Shown here piece after piece: positions 14,910-22,359 of a stretch of 64,000 nt of DNA. Below the pieces are notes generated by a model. The model had not been told where the DNA came from. It searched no databases and saw only the letters and a program-made list of their open reading frames with translations. The stretch is taken from assembly GCF_029893365.1 (NCBI RefSeq), contig NZ_JARXUZ010000001.1, positions 2,170,001-2,234,000 of the forward strand, written 5' to 3'. The translations under genes and the position numbers were made by a program. The stretch is from Cryobacterium sp. CG_9.6 (lineage in GTDB: Bacteria > Actinomycetota > Actinomycetes > Actinomycetales > Microbacteriaceae). Positions within the stretch are counted from its first letter, which is position 1; each line of letters opens with the position of its first letter.

Positions 14910-16046
14910 TTAGCGAAGGAGCTGCAGCACGCCCTGGTTGGACTGGTTCGCCTGAGCGAGCATGGCCGTGCCGGCCTGCGAGAGGATGTTTGCACGCGTG
15001 TACTTGACCATTTCCTCGGCCATGTCGGTGTCGCGAATTCGCGATCCGGCAGCGGTGAGGTTTTCCCGGGAGACGGCCAGGTTCTTGATAACACTCTCGA
15101 ACCGGTTCTGGTTTGCACCAAGCTCAGCCCGAGCGGTGGAGATGTACTTGATCTCCAGGTCGATCGCCTCAATCGACTCCTTAGCGGCGCTCGCGGAACC
15201 AAAACCCATCGTGATCGTTCCAGGTGTCCCCGATACGTCAGCATCGAATACAAGGGGCGTGGTCGAGGTGTTCTGCATAACGGTGATTGCTGCAGTGCTG
15301 TTTGTGTTGGACGACACGACGAGGCTCCCGGCGTCATTCGTCGACGCTGAGAAGTTCTGTGCGAATGAAGCATCTTGGTTCAACAGCGTTGCCAGCTCTA
15401 CGTCATTCGTGGCCACAGTCGCATCAACTGTAACTGTCGCACCATCCTGGGAGAACTGAAGCTTCTGGCCATAATCAATCAAAGCGGTTGCCGTGTTCTT
15501 GCCAGCAGATGCCGTGAAGTCAAGGTTGTCCACGACACTCGTGAGGTCAGCCTTGGACATGTCGACCGAGATCCTGCTGCTGGCTTCGTCGTTCGCGCCG
15601 ATCTGGAAGCTCAGCGTCGGTTCTGAGCCGTCAAGAAGCTGGCGACCGTTGAAGTTCGTCGATTCGCTGATTCGCGTCAGCTCATCCCGAAGGGCACCAA
15701 CTTCAGTAGTGATCGCAGCACGAGAATCATCGCTGTTCGAGTCGTTACCGGCCTGAACGGCGAGGTCACGCATGCGCTGCAAGATCGAGGTGACCTCGTT
15801 GAGCGAGCCTTCAGCGGTCTGGATAACGCTAATGGCGTCCTGGGCGTTGCGGCTGGCGACCGTGAGGCCACCGACCTGCGACTTCAGGCCTTCGGAAATT
15901 GCCAGGCCTGCAGCGTCATCCGCGGCGCGGTTGATGCGCAGGCCGCTGGACAGCTTCTCCAGCGACTTGGACAGGTCGTTCTGCGTTGTTGCGAGGTTGC
16001 GGTACGCGTTATTTGCCGCAATGTTGGTGTTTACCTGCATGCCCAT
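14910..16046 (-). CDS. fliC: Flagellin (filament protein)
   Basis: Main filament subunit, 378 residues from the ATG at 16046, which is preceded by a strong GGAGGA 7 bases upstream. The conserved N-terminal D0/D1 domain begins MGMQVNTNIAANNAYRNL and includes SSGLRINRAADDAAGLAISE. The C-terminal D1/D0 domain includes RFESVIKNLAVSRENLTAA and ends NQSNQGVLQLLR, the normal flagellin terminus. The middle (about 165-285) is the variable, surface-exposed Thr/Ser/Ala-rich part. It is preceded by a sigma-28-type promoter at 16107-16133. An upstream in-frame ATG (16100) lies within the leader and is not used in known flagellins. Confidence 0.96.
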   Translation of the reverse strand: MGMQVNTNIAANNAYRNLATTQNDLSKSLEKLSSGLRINRAADDAAGLAISEGLKSQVGGLTVASRNAQDAISVIQTAEGSLNEVTSILQRMRDLAVQAGNDSNSDDSRAAITTEVGALRDELTRISESTNFNGRQLLDGSEPTLSFQIGANDEASSRISVDMSKADLTSVVDNLDFTASAGKNTATALIDYGQKLQFSQDGATVTVDATVATNDVELATLLNQDASFAQNFSASTNDAGSLVVSSNTNSTAAITVMQNTSTTPLVFDADVSGTPGTITMGFGSASAAKESIEAIDLEIKYISTARAELGANQNRFESVIKNLAVSRENLTAAGSRIRDTDMAEEMVKYTRANILSQAGTAMLAQANQSNQGVLQLLR

Positions 16047-16106
16047 GATGAATCCTCCGTGATTGGGTCTGAGTTCGTCTGGCCATCCATGGCCTGACAC
16101 CTAGAG

Positions 16107-16133
16107 CTATCGGCCGGGGTGCGGGGTGGGTTA
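16107..16133 (-). promoter_or_regulatory. Sigma-28 (FliA)-type promoter for fliC
   Basis: Minus-strand TAAC-N15-GCCGATAG, both boxes and the spacing identical to the promoter at 17420-17446. It lies about 61 bp upstream of the fliC start codon. Confidence 0.88.
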
Positions 16134-16366
16134 GGAGTTCGGGTGGGGAGTTTGGGGTGGGGCTTCGACAACCCGAGTCGCAGGATGGGGCGACCCTCTC
16201 GCCGGTTGAGGTCCGGCGAAACCATGGGGATTGATGCGAGGCTGGGAGAGGGGTTTCCGGGGAGGAGGGGGGTCTCGACAAGCTCGACCAACGTAGTGGG
16301 GCGCGACGAGCTGGAGGGATGTCCGGCAGGAGGGGGGTCTCGACAAGCTCGACCAACGAATTTGGG
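16134..16366. other. Gene-free repeat-bearing spacer between fliC promoter and sigma gene
   Basis: G-rich spacer downstream of the sigma gene and upstream of the fliC promoter. It contains two 30-bp repeats (separate entry). Short open frames reading VELVETP arise from the repeat itself and are not genes. Confidence 0.6.
16264..16358. repeat. Two 30-bp intergenic repeats, tctcgacaagctcgaccaacg type
   Basis: Identical 30-bp copies at 16264-16293 and 16329-16358, period 65 bp. The core TCGACAAGCTCGA is nearly palindromic, like bacterial REP elements. Such repeats are, from memory, scattered through Microbacteriaceae genomes. The second copy ends 9 bp after the end of the sigma gene. Confidence 0.75.
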
Positions 16367-17191
16367 CTAGGAGGCTACCGGGATGCCGGGGGTGGGGAGG
16401 CGAGCAGCAGCCGCACGCGTCATGGCGACCGCGGAGTGGTCGGCCAGGCGCGCTAGGTAGGCGCTCCGGCGGGCCGGAGCGATGCGGGACTCGGGCACGT
16501 ACTCGGTCTCGGCGTCGTCGGAGTAGTGAGTGCCGAGCCCGTCACGCATGAGACGAATGGCCTCGGCGCGCGTCTGGGACACGGCGGAGTGCGTAGTGCC
16601 AAGCTCCGCAGCAATATCTTTCACGGCGCGGTCTTCGAAGTAGATCTGCTCCACCACATAGCGGTACTTCTCGGGCAGGGCCGTGATCGAGGCGCGCAGG
16701 TAGTCGAGGCGCTCGGCCGCGAGCAGCGACTCCTCGGGAAGAATCGTGTCGGCAATGAGAAATTCGGTGGTGGTTTCGTCAATGGTCGTCACGGTGCGGG
16801 CGGCATCCGAAATGCCGGCCAGGGCTTCGGCACGGTCTACTCCGAGGGAGGCGGCAATCTCGTCCACATTCGGGGTGCGTCCGAGGGCGGCCGACAGGGT
16901 TTCCTGCACGGCGAGAGTCTCTTTGATGCGACGACGAGCGCCACGGGTGGCCCAGTCATTCGAGCGCATCTCATCGGCGAAGGCACCCACGATGCGACGG
17001 CGGGCGAAGGCTCCGAAGGGAACGCCGAGGTCGGGATTGAAGGCATCCGCTGAGGTGATGAGTGCCACGGCGCCGGCCGAAGCGAGGTCGTCACGGGAGA
17101 GGTGCCGGGCCTTGGCCCACACCTCGGACACGAGGTAACCCACGAGCGGAAGGTTCTCCACGACGAGGGCGTTGCGCTCTGAACGGTTCAC
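16367..17191 (-). CDS. fliA: Flagellar RNA polymerase sigma factor, FliA/WhiG type
   Basis: Sigma-70 family factor expected to read the TAAC-N15-GCCGATAG promoters in this cluster. 274 residues from the GTG at 17191, with a GGGGG ribosome site 6-10 bases upstream. Region 2 spans about 1-90 (LVVENLPLVGYLVSEVWAKA, then FNPDLGVPFGAFARRRIVGA). Region 3 is about 95-160. Region 4 is about 185-235, with a helix-turn-helix (VKDIAAELGTTHSAVSQTRA). The last 40 residues are an extra, lineage-variable tail. It is divergent from flgN. A weaker sigma-28-like box upstream suggests autoregulation. Confidence 0.9.
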   Translation of the reverse strand: MNRSERNALVVENLPLVGYLVSEVWAKARHLSRDDLASAGAVALITSADAFNPDLGVPFGAFARRRIVGAFADEMRSNDWATRGARRRIKETLAVQETLSAALGRTPNVDEIAASLGVDRAEALAGISDAARTVTTIDETTTEFLIADTILPEESLLAAERLDYLRASITALPEKYRYVVEQIYFEDRAVKDIAAELGTTHSAVSQTRAEAIRLMRDGLGTHYSDDAETEYVPESRIAPARRSAYLARLADHSAVAMTRAAAARLPTPGIPVAS

Positions 17192-17302
17192 GCTTATCCC
17201 CCGATTTATCGAGCAGCTTTTCGCGAAGTCGCGAGCCACCTGCACTGGCCATACACGCGTGAGAGAAACCTGTAAATATTTCCCTTTCGCGTGTTTCACA
17301 GC

Positions 17303-17329
17303 TTATTGGCATGTAGCAACGCTTATCTA
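17303..17329 (-). promoter_or_regulatory. Weak sigma-28-like box upstream of the sigma gene
   Basis: Minus-strand TAGA-N15-GCCAATAA, one mismatch in each element against TAAA-N15-GCCGATAA, 112 bp before the GTG start. Positive autoregulation of fliA is common in other bacteria. Here it is a suggestion only. Confidence 0.4.
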
Positions 17330-17419
17330 CCAAATGACCCCTCAATGTGGGTCGAATGTGTCCTCTCTTATGAGGACAGAAAACTCGTCGTCTTCTGGTC
17401 TTTTTCAGTATCGATTGAC

Positions 17420-17446
17420 TAACGTGGGGGTAAGGCCTGCCGATAG
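17420..17446 (+). promoter_or_regulatory. Sigma-28 (FliA)-type promoter for flgN-flgK-flgL-fliW
   Basis: TAAC at 17420-17423, 15-bp spacer, GCCGATAG at 17439-17446. The same sequence and spacing occur before fliC. It lies about 72 bp before the flgN start. Confidence 0.88.
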
Positions 17447-17518
17447 TGCCTACGAATGCGTTGAATCCCTTGCACTTGCGGGCGGCACGGCACGAATCTG
17501 AGATGGTGGTTGACGCAC

Positions 17519-18004
17519 ATGGGTGCCAATGAACTGTCCGCGTTACTCTGGCGGGAACGTGAACTCTTGGAGCTTCTCGTCTTCAAGCTCGAAGAGGAGC
17601 AGCTTCTGCTGCAGGGCGGTAAAAACCGCTGGCTGCAGCACGCCACCCGTGAGGTGGAGCAGGTGCTCACCCTCGTTCGTGAAGCCGGCCTCGGCCGCTC
17701 CGTGGAGGTAGCTGCCCTCGCCGCCGAGTGGGGCACGAGTCAGGACGCCACACTGCGCGAGCTTGCCGCAAACGCTCCCTCCGGCCCGTGGGGCGACATT
17801 TTGTCCGCCCACCTGAAGGCCATGGCCGACCTCACCACCCAGATCAAAACCCTGCGCGACGTGAACGAACAGTTCATTAGGGCCGCCAGTCGGTCGATGC
17901 AGGAAACCATGGCGGGTCTTGCTCCCGCCGTGAACACCTACGACTCCCGCGGCGCCACCGGGGCATCTGCCCCCGACGCCCGTCTGTTCGACCGGAACCT
18001 GTAG
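17519..18004 (+). CDS. flgN: Flagellar hook-filament junction chaperone FlgN
   Basis: Chaperone for FlgK and FlgL. 161 residues from the ATG at 17519; a TTG nine bases upstream is an equally possible start and neither has a strong ribosome site. The N-terminus has the typical FlgN pattern LLWRERELLELLVFKLEEEQ. The protein is helical throughout, with a disordered tail after residue 140. It directly precedes flgK (10 bp), the usual partner order. Confidence 0.88.
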   Translation: MGANELSALLWRERELLELLVFKLEEEQLLLQGGKNRWLQHATREVEQVLTLVREAGLGRSVEVAALAAEWGTSQDATLRELAANAPSGPWGDILSAHLKAMADLTTQIKTLRDVNEQFIRAASRSMQETMAGLAPAVNTYDSRGATGASAPDARLFDRNL

Positions 18005-18014
18005 GACCCGCGCG

Positions 18015-19412
18015 ATGAGCACCTTCGGCGGTCTAAATACTGCGTATAGCGGCCTCGTGGCTGCGCGCAAGGGCCTCGACGTGGTGGGGCAGAACATCGC
18101 CAATGCGAACACGGCCGGGTACACGAGGCAGCGCGTCGAGACCTCCGCGATTGGCGCCACGGCGTCCACGGGCATGTTCACGAACGGCGTGCGCATTGGC
18201 CAGGGCGTTTCGGTAGACGGCATCGCTCGCCTCGGCAGCAGCCAACTCGACTCGCAGGTGCGCTTCTCCGCCGGAACCGCCGGGTACACCGCGGTGCGCG
18301 CCAACTCACTGAGCGCCCTCGAAGGTTCGCTCAACGAACCGGGTGAAAACGGACTCTCCGCCAAGCTCAGTGAGTTCTGGGCCGGCTGGCAGGTGCTCGC
18401 AAACGGTGCCGACACCTCCGCACCCGCCGCACTGCTGCTCGGCACAGCCGACGAACTCGTGACCCAGCTGGCCCAGGGCCGCGCGGCGGTGACGTCCGAG
18501 TGGACGAGCGTGCACACCGACCTGCGGGGAATGGTGAACGAGCTCAACTCCGCCGCCACGCAGGTTGCCGACCTGAACGAACGCATCCGCTCAACGGTCG
18601 CCTCGGGCGGCTCGGCGAATGAGCTGCTCGATCAGCGCGGGGCACTCACCACCACGATCGCCGCGCTCACCGGTGCCACCGTGCGCGAACTAGCCGACGG
18701 CACGGTTGACGTGCTCATCGGCGGCAATGCACTGGTGTCCGGCGGCCGGGCACACGCCCTGGCGTCGGCCGGCGCAACCACCATGGCGGGGGCCACGGAC
18801 CCGGTCAAGCTCACGTGGGCCGAGCCCAGCCGCGCCGACACACCGGTTGTTGTTGAGGGCGGCGAGATCGCCGGCGCACTGTCGATGCTGTCCTCTGGCG
18901 GCCCGCTGGTGACAGCAGGCGCGTCGTATGACACGTTCGCCGCCGACCTCGCCAGCACGGTGAACGCCATCTATGGCGGTGACGGATTCTTCTCCGGCAA
19001 CTCCGCCGCGACCCTGAGCGTTGTTCCCAAAGTCGGTTCAGCCGTGCGAGCCGGTGACACCACCCTGGGCATGTACGACGGCTCCATTGCCGACGCCATT
19101 GCGCAACTCGGCGCCGGCAAGGCAGTGGATGCCTCCGGCACGCCCATCGAATCCCCCAACTCCGCGTGGTCCGCGTTCGTCACCGGCATCGGCGTTGCGG
19201 CCAAGGCGGAGCTGCAGCAGGCGAGCGCGGCCAGCACGAGTGCGACATCTGCTGTGGGACGCCAACTCTCCAACGCCTCCGTGGATCTGGACGAAGAAAA
19301 CGTCAACCTCCTCATGTTTCAGCACGCCTACCAGGGTGCCGCGCGCGTTCTCACCGCCGTGGACGAAATGCTCGACACCCTGATCAACCGCACCGGATTG
19401 GTGGGAAGGTAA
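18015..19412 (+). CDS. flgK: Flagellar hook-associated protein FlgK
   Basis: Junction protein HAP1 between hook and filament, 465 residues. The N-terminal rod/hook motif is LNTAYSGLVAARKGLDVVGQ followed by NIANANTAGYTRQRVE. The C-terminal motif is VNLLMFQHAYQGAARVLTAV. The middle is the variable Ala/Gly/Thr-rich domain. It follows flgN and is followed by flgL after 3 bp. Confidence 0.95.
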   Translation: MSTFGGLNTAYSGLVAARKGLDVVGQNIANANTAGYTRQRVETSAIGATASTGMFTNGVRIGQGVSVDGIARLGSSQLDSQVRFSAGTAGYTAVRANSLSALEGSLNEPGENGLSAKLSEFWAGWQVLANGADTSAPAALLLGTADELVTQLAQGRAAVTSEWTSVHTDLRGMVNELNSAATQVADLNERIRSTVASGGSANELLDQRGALTTTIAALTGATVRELADGTVDVLIGGNALVSGGRAHALASAGATTMAGATDPVKLTWAEPSRADTPVVVEGGEIAGALSMLSSGGPLVTAGASYDTFAADLASTVNAIYGGDGFFSGNSAATLSVVPKVGSAVRAGDTTLGMYDGSIADAIAQLGAGKAVDASGTPIESPNSAWSAFVTGIGVAAKAELQQASAASTSATSAVGRQLSNASVDLDEENVNLLMFQHAYQGAARVLTAVDEMLDTLINRTGLVGR

Positions 19413-19415
19413 CCC

Positions 19416-20297
19416 ATGCTCGATCGCGTCACCAGCCAGACCCAGATGCGCTCCGCCCAGCGCAACCTGCAGGACAACATGGCCAACATGTCGAAGTTGC
19501 AAGAGCAGGCGAGCTCGCTCAAGGCGATCAATCGCCCCTCCGACGACCCCACCGCCGCCGCCGCGGCCATGTCGGTTCGCGCCGAGATTCGTGCCAACGC
19601 CCAGTACAGCCGCAACGCCGACAACGGCAACGACTGGCTCACCACGGTGGACTCGGCACTCTCGGCCGCGACCAACATCATGAACCGCGTGCGCGACCTC
19701 ACGGTGCAGGGCGGCAACGGCGCCCTCGCCCCCGCTGCGAGGGAGGCCATTGCGGTAGAACTCGACGGCCTGAAAGACGACCTGCTGGGCGTCGCCAACA
19801 CCTCCTACCTCGGCCGCACGGTCTTTGCCGGCAGTTCCGACAAGGGCTCCGCCTTCACGAGCGACACGTACGCGTTTGCAGGGGCTACGGACAGCGCCGT
19901 CACTCGCCGCATCGGTGCCGACACGACCATTCGAGTGGATGCCGATGGCAGCGCCATCTTCGGAGACAGAGAGTTGTCGGTCTTCGCCCTGATCGATGAC
20001 ATTGCCAGCACACTGCGTGGGGGAAGCCAGCCGAACCAGCTCACGAGTATCGATGGGCGGCTCAGCACCATCATTGGTGAACGCTCCGAGGTGGGTGCGC
20101 GTCAGGCCCGCATGGAGCGCGCGCAGGGCACGCTGCTCGGGCAGTCCGGCACGCTCGAGGCGCAGCGATCCGGCATCGAAGACATCGACCTGGCCCAGGT
20201 GATCGTGGACCTCAAGCTTCAGGAGGTCACCTACCAGTCGGCTCTCGCCGTCACCGCCCGGGTGTTGCAGCCCACACTGATGGACTTTCTGCGATGA
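19416..20297 (+). CDS. flgL: Flagellar hook-associated protein FlgL
   Basis: Junction protein HAP3, homologous to the flagellin ends, 293 residues. The N-terminus contains the flagellin-like LQDNMANMSKLQEQASSLKA, then INRPSDDPTAAAAAM. The C-terminus (IDLAQVIVDLKLQEVTYQSA, then LAVTARVLQPTLMDFL) is the flagellin_C-like helix. The stop overlaps the fliW start by 4 nt (ATGA). Confidence 0.95.
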   Translation: MLDRVTSQTQMRSAQRNLQDNMANMSKLQEQASSLKAINRPSDDPTAAAAAMSVRAEIRANAQYSRNADNGNDWLTTVDSALSAATNIMNRVRDLTVQGGNGALAPAAREAIAVELDGLKDDLLGVANTSYLGRTVFAGSSDKGSAFTSDTYAFAGATDSAVTRRIGADTTIRVDADGSAIFGDRELSVFALIDDIASTLRGGSQPNQLTSIDGRLSTIIGERSEVGARQARMERAQGTLLGQSGTLEAQRSGIEDIDLAQVIVDLKLQEVTYQSALAVTARVLQPTLMDFLR

Positions 20298-20671
20298 CCG
20301 CCACCCTCACGTTCGTCACACCCCCGCCCGGGCTGGCTCCCCTCACCGACTTCACGCTCAACATGGTGGAGGGCGCAAACGGACTGTACTCCCTGCAGGC
20401 GGTTCCGAACCCGAGCACGCGGCTGTATGTGCTCGACGCCGCGGTGTATCTGCCGGAGTACACGCCGTATATTTCTGCCGAGCAGTCCGGGTCGCTCTCG
20501 ATCACCGAGCCCACGGATGCCCTCGTGCTCGTGGTCGTGAACCCCGGCGAGGGCACCACCACGGTGAACCTGATGGCGCCGATCGTGGTGAACGCAACGA
20601 CGGGCGTGTGCGCCCAGCTCATTCTTGAGGGTCAGGACTGGCCGCTGCGCGCCGAGCTGAGTGCTGCGTAA
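20294..20671 (+). CDS. fliW: Flagellar assembly factor FliW
   Basis: In Bacillus and Campylobacter FliW binds flagellin and antagonises CsrA, coupling secretion to flagellin translation. 125 residues. The core features are FVTPPPGLAPLTDFTLNMVE, a beta-barrel pattern, and the signature LVVVNPGEGTTTVNLMAPIV with NATTGVCAQLIL. It is translationally coupled to flgL. No csrA gene follows, and the next sequence is a repeat block. Confidence 0.9.
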   Translation: MTATLTFVTPPPGLAPLTDFTLNMVEGANGLYSLQAVPNPSTRLYVLDAAVYLPEYTPYISAEQSGSLSITEPTDALVLVVVNPGEGTTTVNLMAPIVVNATTGVCAQLILEGQDWPLRAELSAA

Positions 20672-20698
20672 GCAGCCGGTTGCAGGGATGGGTCGCGA

Positions 20699-20830
20699 GG
20701 TTTCGACGGGGCTCAACCAGCGGGGGCTTGGTTTCGACGGGGCTCAACCAGCGGGCCTGACGGAGCTCGGGCTGCGGGGGCTGGGTTTCGACGGGGCTCA
20801 ACCAGCGAGCCTGACGGGGCTCAACCAGCG
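20699..20830. repeat. Intergenic repeat block, ggtttcgacggggctcaaccagcg type
   Basis: Three complete 24-bp copies, GGTTTCGACGGGGCTCAACC plus AGCG (20699-20722, 20730-20753, 20784-20807), and a truncated copy (20812-20830). They fill the gap after fliW. They belong to the same general class as the repeats at 2747-2787 and 16264-16358. Confidence 0.8.
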
Positions 20831-20902
20831 AGAGTACGAGGTTTTGACGGGCTGTGGCCCTAGACTGGCACTCCGCCGTACCAGTGCAGATCGGAGGATT
20901 CA

Positions 20903-22249
20903 GTGACCGGCCCCTGGCTGTCTACCGCGTCAAAGGCGAACGCAGCCGAACGGGTTGTGGAGAAGGCCCACGAATCCGCCGTCTCCGACCTCAGACAGAG
21001 CGCCGGTGTGCGCAAGCTGGTGCAGGACTCCTGGCAACGTTCCCTGTCCCTCAGCCTTGACCCCACCAGTGTTGCCCCGGAGCGTGCACTCACCGACGCC
21101 GAACTCCGCGAGTTGCGCAACCAGCATCCGCTGGCCTCCGTGCTGCCCGTGGTGCACAATCTGTTGATTCGCCACGCATTCGATTCCCAGCTGATTGTGG
21201 CCATCGGTGATGAGTCCGGCCGTCTGCTCTGGGTCGACGGCGACCGCGTGCTGCGCGGCAAGGTGGAGGAAATGCTCTTTGTGGAGGGCGCCGACTGGTC
21301 CGAGCGGCGGGTGGGCACGAGCGCTCCGGGCACCGCACTCGCGCTCAATCGCGGCATTCAAATTCGTCGCGCCGAGCACTTCAACACGCTGGCGCACCCG
21401 TGGAGCTGCACCGCCGTTCCCATTCACGACCCCGACACGGGCAAGATCCTCGGTGTGATCGACATCACGGGCGGCGACGAGGCCGTGGCGCCGCACACCC
21501 TTCCGCTCGTGGAGGCCGCCGTGGCCGCCATGGAAGCCGAGCTGCGCATTCAGCGCCTCGGAATTGCCCCACGTGAATTCACGGCGCCCCGCCCCGAACC
21601 CCGCATCAGTGCGGCCCCCTACCGCGCCCCCGCCCCGGTGAGCCTCAACGTGCTCGGCAGTGACAACGGACACCTCGAAAGCGGCAGCCTGTCCGTTGAC
21701 CTCAGCCCCCGCCACGCCGAAATTCTGGCGCTGCTGGCCTGGCATCGTGAGGGTCTTTCGGCCGATCGCCTCGCCCTGCTGCTCAGCGACAGCGGCTACG
21801 CCGTGGACACCCTGCGCGCCGAAATGGTGCGCGTGCGCAAGGTGCTGCAGCTCTTCGCACCCCGCGTCGTCATCAGTTCCCGCCCGTACCGCCTGGAAAC
21901 ACCGCTCGAAATCGACGCCCAGCGCGTGCTCGCCTTTCTGGAACGCGGCGCACACCGCGTGGCTCTGGGCGCCTACCGCGGGCCGGTGCTGCCCAATTCG
22001 AGCGCCCCCGGCATCGCCGACATCCGCTCCGAAGTCAGCGCTCGACTGCGCGAAGCGATGCTCACGGATGCCTCGGTGGAGGTACTCCTGGACTACGCTC
22101 GCTCCGAGGAATCCACGTGGGACACCGAGGTGTGGCGTGCGTGCCTGGAGCGGTTACCGGCGCGTTCCCCCAAACGTGCCACCGTGGTGGCGCGCCTGCA
22201 ACGCATCGACGCCGAGCTGAAACCCGTGGCCCAGTCGCGGTTTCGCTAG
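20903..22249 (+). CDS. GAF-domain transcriptional regulator, AcoR-like
   Basis: 448 residues from a GTG with GGAGG 8 bases upstream. A central GAF sensor domain (about 85-215) includes VAIGDESGRLLWVDGDRVLR, SERRVGTSAPGTALALNR and VIDITGGDEAVAPHTL, a pattern shared with AcoR-type activators. The C-terminal half has a winged-helix-like segment (LSPRHAEILALLAWHREGLS, then ADRLALLLSD) rather than a sigma-54 AAA+ domain, which suits Actinobacteria. It directly precedes an aldehyde dehydrogenase gene, its probable target. The ligand is unknown; acetaldehyde or acetoin-type signals are typical for relatives. Confidence 0.85.
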   Translation: MTGPWLSTASKANAAERVVEKAHESAVSDLRQSAGVRKLVQDSWQRSLSLSLDPTSVAPERALTDAELRELRNQHPLASVLPVVHNLLIRHAFDSQLIVAIGDESGRLLWVDGDRVLRGKVEEMLFVEGADWSERRVGTSAPGTALALNRGIQIRRAEHFNTLAHPWSCTAVPIHDPDTGKILGVIDITGGDEAVAPHTLPLVEAAVAAMEAELRIQRLGIAPREFTAPRPEPRISAAPYRAPAPVSLNVLGSDNGHLESGSLSVDLSPRHAEILALLAWHREGLSADRLALLLSDSGYAVDTLRAEMVRVRKVLQLFAPRVVISSRPYRLETPLEIDAQRVLAFLERGAHRVALGAYRGPVLPNSSAPGIADIRSEVSARLREAMLTDASVEVLLDYARSEESTWDTEVWRACLERLPARSPKRATVVARLQRIDAELKPVAQSRFR

Positions 22250-22266
22250 CCTGACTTCTGGCTGTG

Positions 22267-22286
22267 CGTTGCAACCTTTCGCAACG
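22267..22286. promoter_or_regulatory. GCAAC repeats upstream of the aldehyde dehydrogenase gene
   Basis: CGTTGC, an 8-bp spacer, then GCAACG: an inverted repeat that also gives GCAAC direct repeats one helical turn apart. It lies 74-93 bp before the ATG and just after the regulator gene. It is a candidate operator for the GAF-domain regulator. Confidence 0.4.
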
Positions 22287-22359
22287 TTGGCTTTTCTAAA
22301 CTCTTCCTCAAGGCCGCGGAATGCGGCCGTCCCGACATCGTCGTCGAAATAGGAGTGTC

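Larger units (their letters stand above)
17192..17518. other. Divergent control region between sigma gene and flgN
   Basis: 327 bp without genes, lower in GC than its surroundings in the middle part. It holds one sigma-28-type promoter facing each way (17303-17329 minus and 17420-17446 plus). No other clear signal was identified, although a housekeeping promoter for the sigma gene would be expected here. Confidence 0.6.

Noticed and set aside
16009..16356. Short minus-strand frames containing VELVETP
   Set aside because: They are translations of the intergenic repeat, a recurring artefact in these genomes.
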